Source of the DNA: JBDTRY01 sp039931435
GTDB lineage: Bacteria > Acidobacteriota > Thermoanaerobaculia > Gp7-AA8
NCBI GenBank assembly: GCA_039931435.1
Contig: JBDTRY010000183.1
Span: 1 to 7,951, forward strand
DNA: 7,951 bases
Direction of reading: 5' to 3'
The notes beneath the pieces were generated by a model. That model had not been told where the DNA came from, searched no databases, and saw only the letters and a program-made list of their open reading frames with translations. The number at the start of each line of letters is the position of its first letter. The first letter of the stretch is position 1. Below, piece by piece: positions 7,077 through 7,951 of this stretch. A program made the position numbers and the translations under genes.

Positions 7077-7718
7077 ATGAAAACAGCAATTCTCGTGGCC
7101 GTTGTTTTGATCGCGGCTCTCATTACGGTAAGCCTGCTGACCGTTCCAGGTACTGCCGCCCCGGTGGGGAAGACGAACATGAGCCCGGCCGGTCTGGAAA
7201 AGGCCACGTTCGCCGGCGGATGTTTCTGGTGCATGGAACATCCTTTCGATGAGCTTCCCGGCGTCGTCTCGGTGAGGTCTGGTTACACAGGCGGCACGAA
7301 AGACCGTCCGACGTACGAAGAGGTCTCGTCCGGTACCACCGGTCATGCAGAATCCGTTCAGATACTCTTCGATCCGCGAAAAATCGGGTACGCCAAGCTA
7401 CTGGAGGTTTACTGGCACAACGTTGATCCCACGGTTGAGAATCAGCAGTTCTGCGATCATGGGCATCAATACCGCTCGGCGATTTTCTTCGAGAGCGAGA
7501 AGCAGCACGCCCTGGCCGAAGCTTCGAAAAAAGCAGTGCAGCAGCAACTTGGAAAGACGGTGTACACGGAGGTCGTGCCCGCTTTGACTTTCTGGCCGGC
7601 CGAGGAGTATCACCAGCACTACTACAAGAAGAATCCCATCCGATACAAGTTCTATCGCAGCGGATGTGGGCGTGATGCGCGTCTTCACGAGATCTGGGGA
7701 GATCAGGCCGGACACTGA
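7077..7718 (+). CDS. msrA: Peptide methionine-S-sulfoxide reductase MsrA, exported
   Basis: MsrA reduces methionine-S-sulfoxide in proteins or as free amino acid, using a cysteine sulfenic acid intermediate recycled by thiols. This 213-residue protein has the GCFWCM motif at 48-53 with catalytic C49. Residues equivalent to the known E. coli active-site set follow at the same spacing: Y80, E92, D127 and Y132. HGHQYRS (128-134), EEYHQHYYKKNP (176-187) and a C-terminal GCGRD (196-200) with candidate resolving C197 are also present; C52 is an additional nearby thiol. Residues 1-28 form a hydrophobic signal sequence ending in TAA, so the enzyme should act in the periplasm or at the membrane, unlike cytosolic E. 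coli MsrA. It is transcribed away from the GT-C gene and stands alone here. No msrB domain is fused, and the required reductant partner is not in the window. Confidence 0.96.
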   Translation: MKTAILVAVVLIAALITVSLLTVPGTAAPVGKTNMSPAGLEKATFAGGCFWCMEHPFDELPGVVSVRSGYTGGTKDRPTYEEVSSGTTGHAESVQILFDPRKIGYAKLLEVYWHNVDPTVENQQFCDHGHQYRSAIFFESEKQHALAEASKKAVQQQLGKTVYTEVVPALTFWPAEEYHQHYYKKNPIRYKFYRSGCGRDARLHEIWGDQAGH

Positions 7719-7776
7719 AGCTTCGCGGTTCGCGCTCCTGATAAACGGGGCGTGCTTATCGTCCTGAGCGGACCAA

Positions 7777-7790
7777 CAGCGCGGGCGCTG
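7777..7790 (+). terminator. Short GC-rich hairpin downstream of msrA, weak terminator candidate
   Basis: CAGCGC and GCGCTG form a perfect 6-bp inverted repeat separated by two bases, about 60 bases after the msrA stop. An alternative, longer pairing joins GGTTCGCGC at 7727-7735 with GCGC-T-GAACC at 7785-7794. No T-run follows either, so a role in ending msrA transcription is only possible. Confidence 0.25.
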
Positions 7791-7818
7791 AACCAGAAGG
7801 TACGAAACTATGAGCGAC

Positions 7819-7923
7819 GTCATCCCGGAGCGAGAGCGAGGGACCTCAGTGGACCGGGGGGCACGATCCTCGGGGCGCTTACCAGCCGCCCCTCTGGGAT
7901 TCCTCGCTCACGCTCGGAATGAC
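7819..7923 (+). repeat. Palindromic intergenic repeat, copy 2
   Basis: A 105-bp element bounded by imperfect inverted arms: GTCATCCCGGAGCGAGAGCG at 7819-7838 and CGCTCACGCTCGGAATGAC at 7905-7923. In RNA it would fold as a long hairpin with a roughly 50-base middle. It matches the reverse complement of 45-145 along its length, with the best block at 7887-7913. The GTCAT-CCGAGCG-AGCGAGG pattern resembles a repeat type I recall in intergenic DNA of several bacterial phyla. It lies downstream of msrA, where its hairpin could protect the 3' end of the mRNA. No transposase gene is nearby. Confidence 0.75.
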
Positions 7924-7951
7924 CCGTTTGCGAAGCATCGCTTGTTGAATC

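Noticed and set aside
6864..7346. 160-codon minus-strand reading frame upstream of the GT-C gene
   Set aside because: Much of it is antisense to msrA, and it ends in a TGA overlapping the GT-C start. The overlap could suggest coupling, but the protein has no recognisable features.
7398..7823. 141-codon minus-strand reading frame at the right end
   Set aside because: It is mostly antisense to the conserved C-terminal part of MsrA and shows no domain.
1..7951. CRISPR array, tRNA, rRNA, transposase or phage genes
   Set aside because: No regularly spaced repeats, no tRNA-like fold with CCA end and no mobile-element proteins were seen. The only repeats are the two palindromic elements.

Overview
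The window reads as a compact chromosomal segment of a moderately GC-rich Gram-negative-type bacterium. GTG and TTG starts are used freely, gene spacing is tight, and several products are membrane or envelope proteins. No 16S gene or other phylogenetic marker is present. The dispersed palindromic repeats resemble a GTCAT-CCGAGCG type that I associate, from memory only, with Acidobacteriota, Chloroflexota and similar phyla, so I do not assign a phylum.

Layout. Bases 1-194 hold a palindromic ~100-bp repeat (45-145) and no credible gene. A rightward group follows: a DUF2127-type membrane protein (195-653), a hairpin (657-683), a family 2 glycosyltransferase of the dolichyl/polyprenyl-phosphate hexose synthase type (733-1557), and a cysteine-containing single-pass membrane protein of unknown function (1554-2018). 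The last two overlap by two bases. Only 14 bases separate this group from a convergent leftward pair: a multi-pass GT-C type glycosyltransferase (5530-6867) and, downstream with an ATGA overlap, a 1166-residue three-domain fusion (2033-5533). The fusion joins a GH18 hydrolase, a CE4/NodB deacetylase and a processive GT2 synthase. A 209-base divergent spacer (6868-7076) separates the pair from an exported methionine sulfoxide reductase MsrA (7077-7718). Bases 7719-7951 hold small inverted repeats and a second copy of the palindromic element (7819-7923), in the opposite orientation to the first.

How it may work together. The theme is envelope carbohydrate chemistry. The GT2 at 733-1557 plausibly loads a sugar onto a polyprenyl phosphate, which is the donor type that GT-C enzymes such as the one at 5530-6867 use on the periplasmic side. 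The fusion carries polymerisation, de-N-acetylation and glycan cleavage on one membrane-anchored chain, covering the jobs done by separate proteins in PNAG-type systems (PgaC plus PgaB). A functional link between the two strands is inference from proximity. MsrA looks like an independent periplasmic or membrane-anchored repair enzyme.

The main points for a second look are the three-in-one polysaccharide enzyme with its partner GT-C, the coupled unknown Cys protein, and the inverted pair of repeats bracketing the whole gene set.
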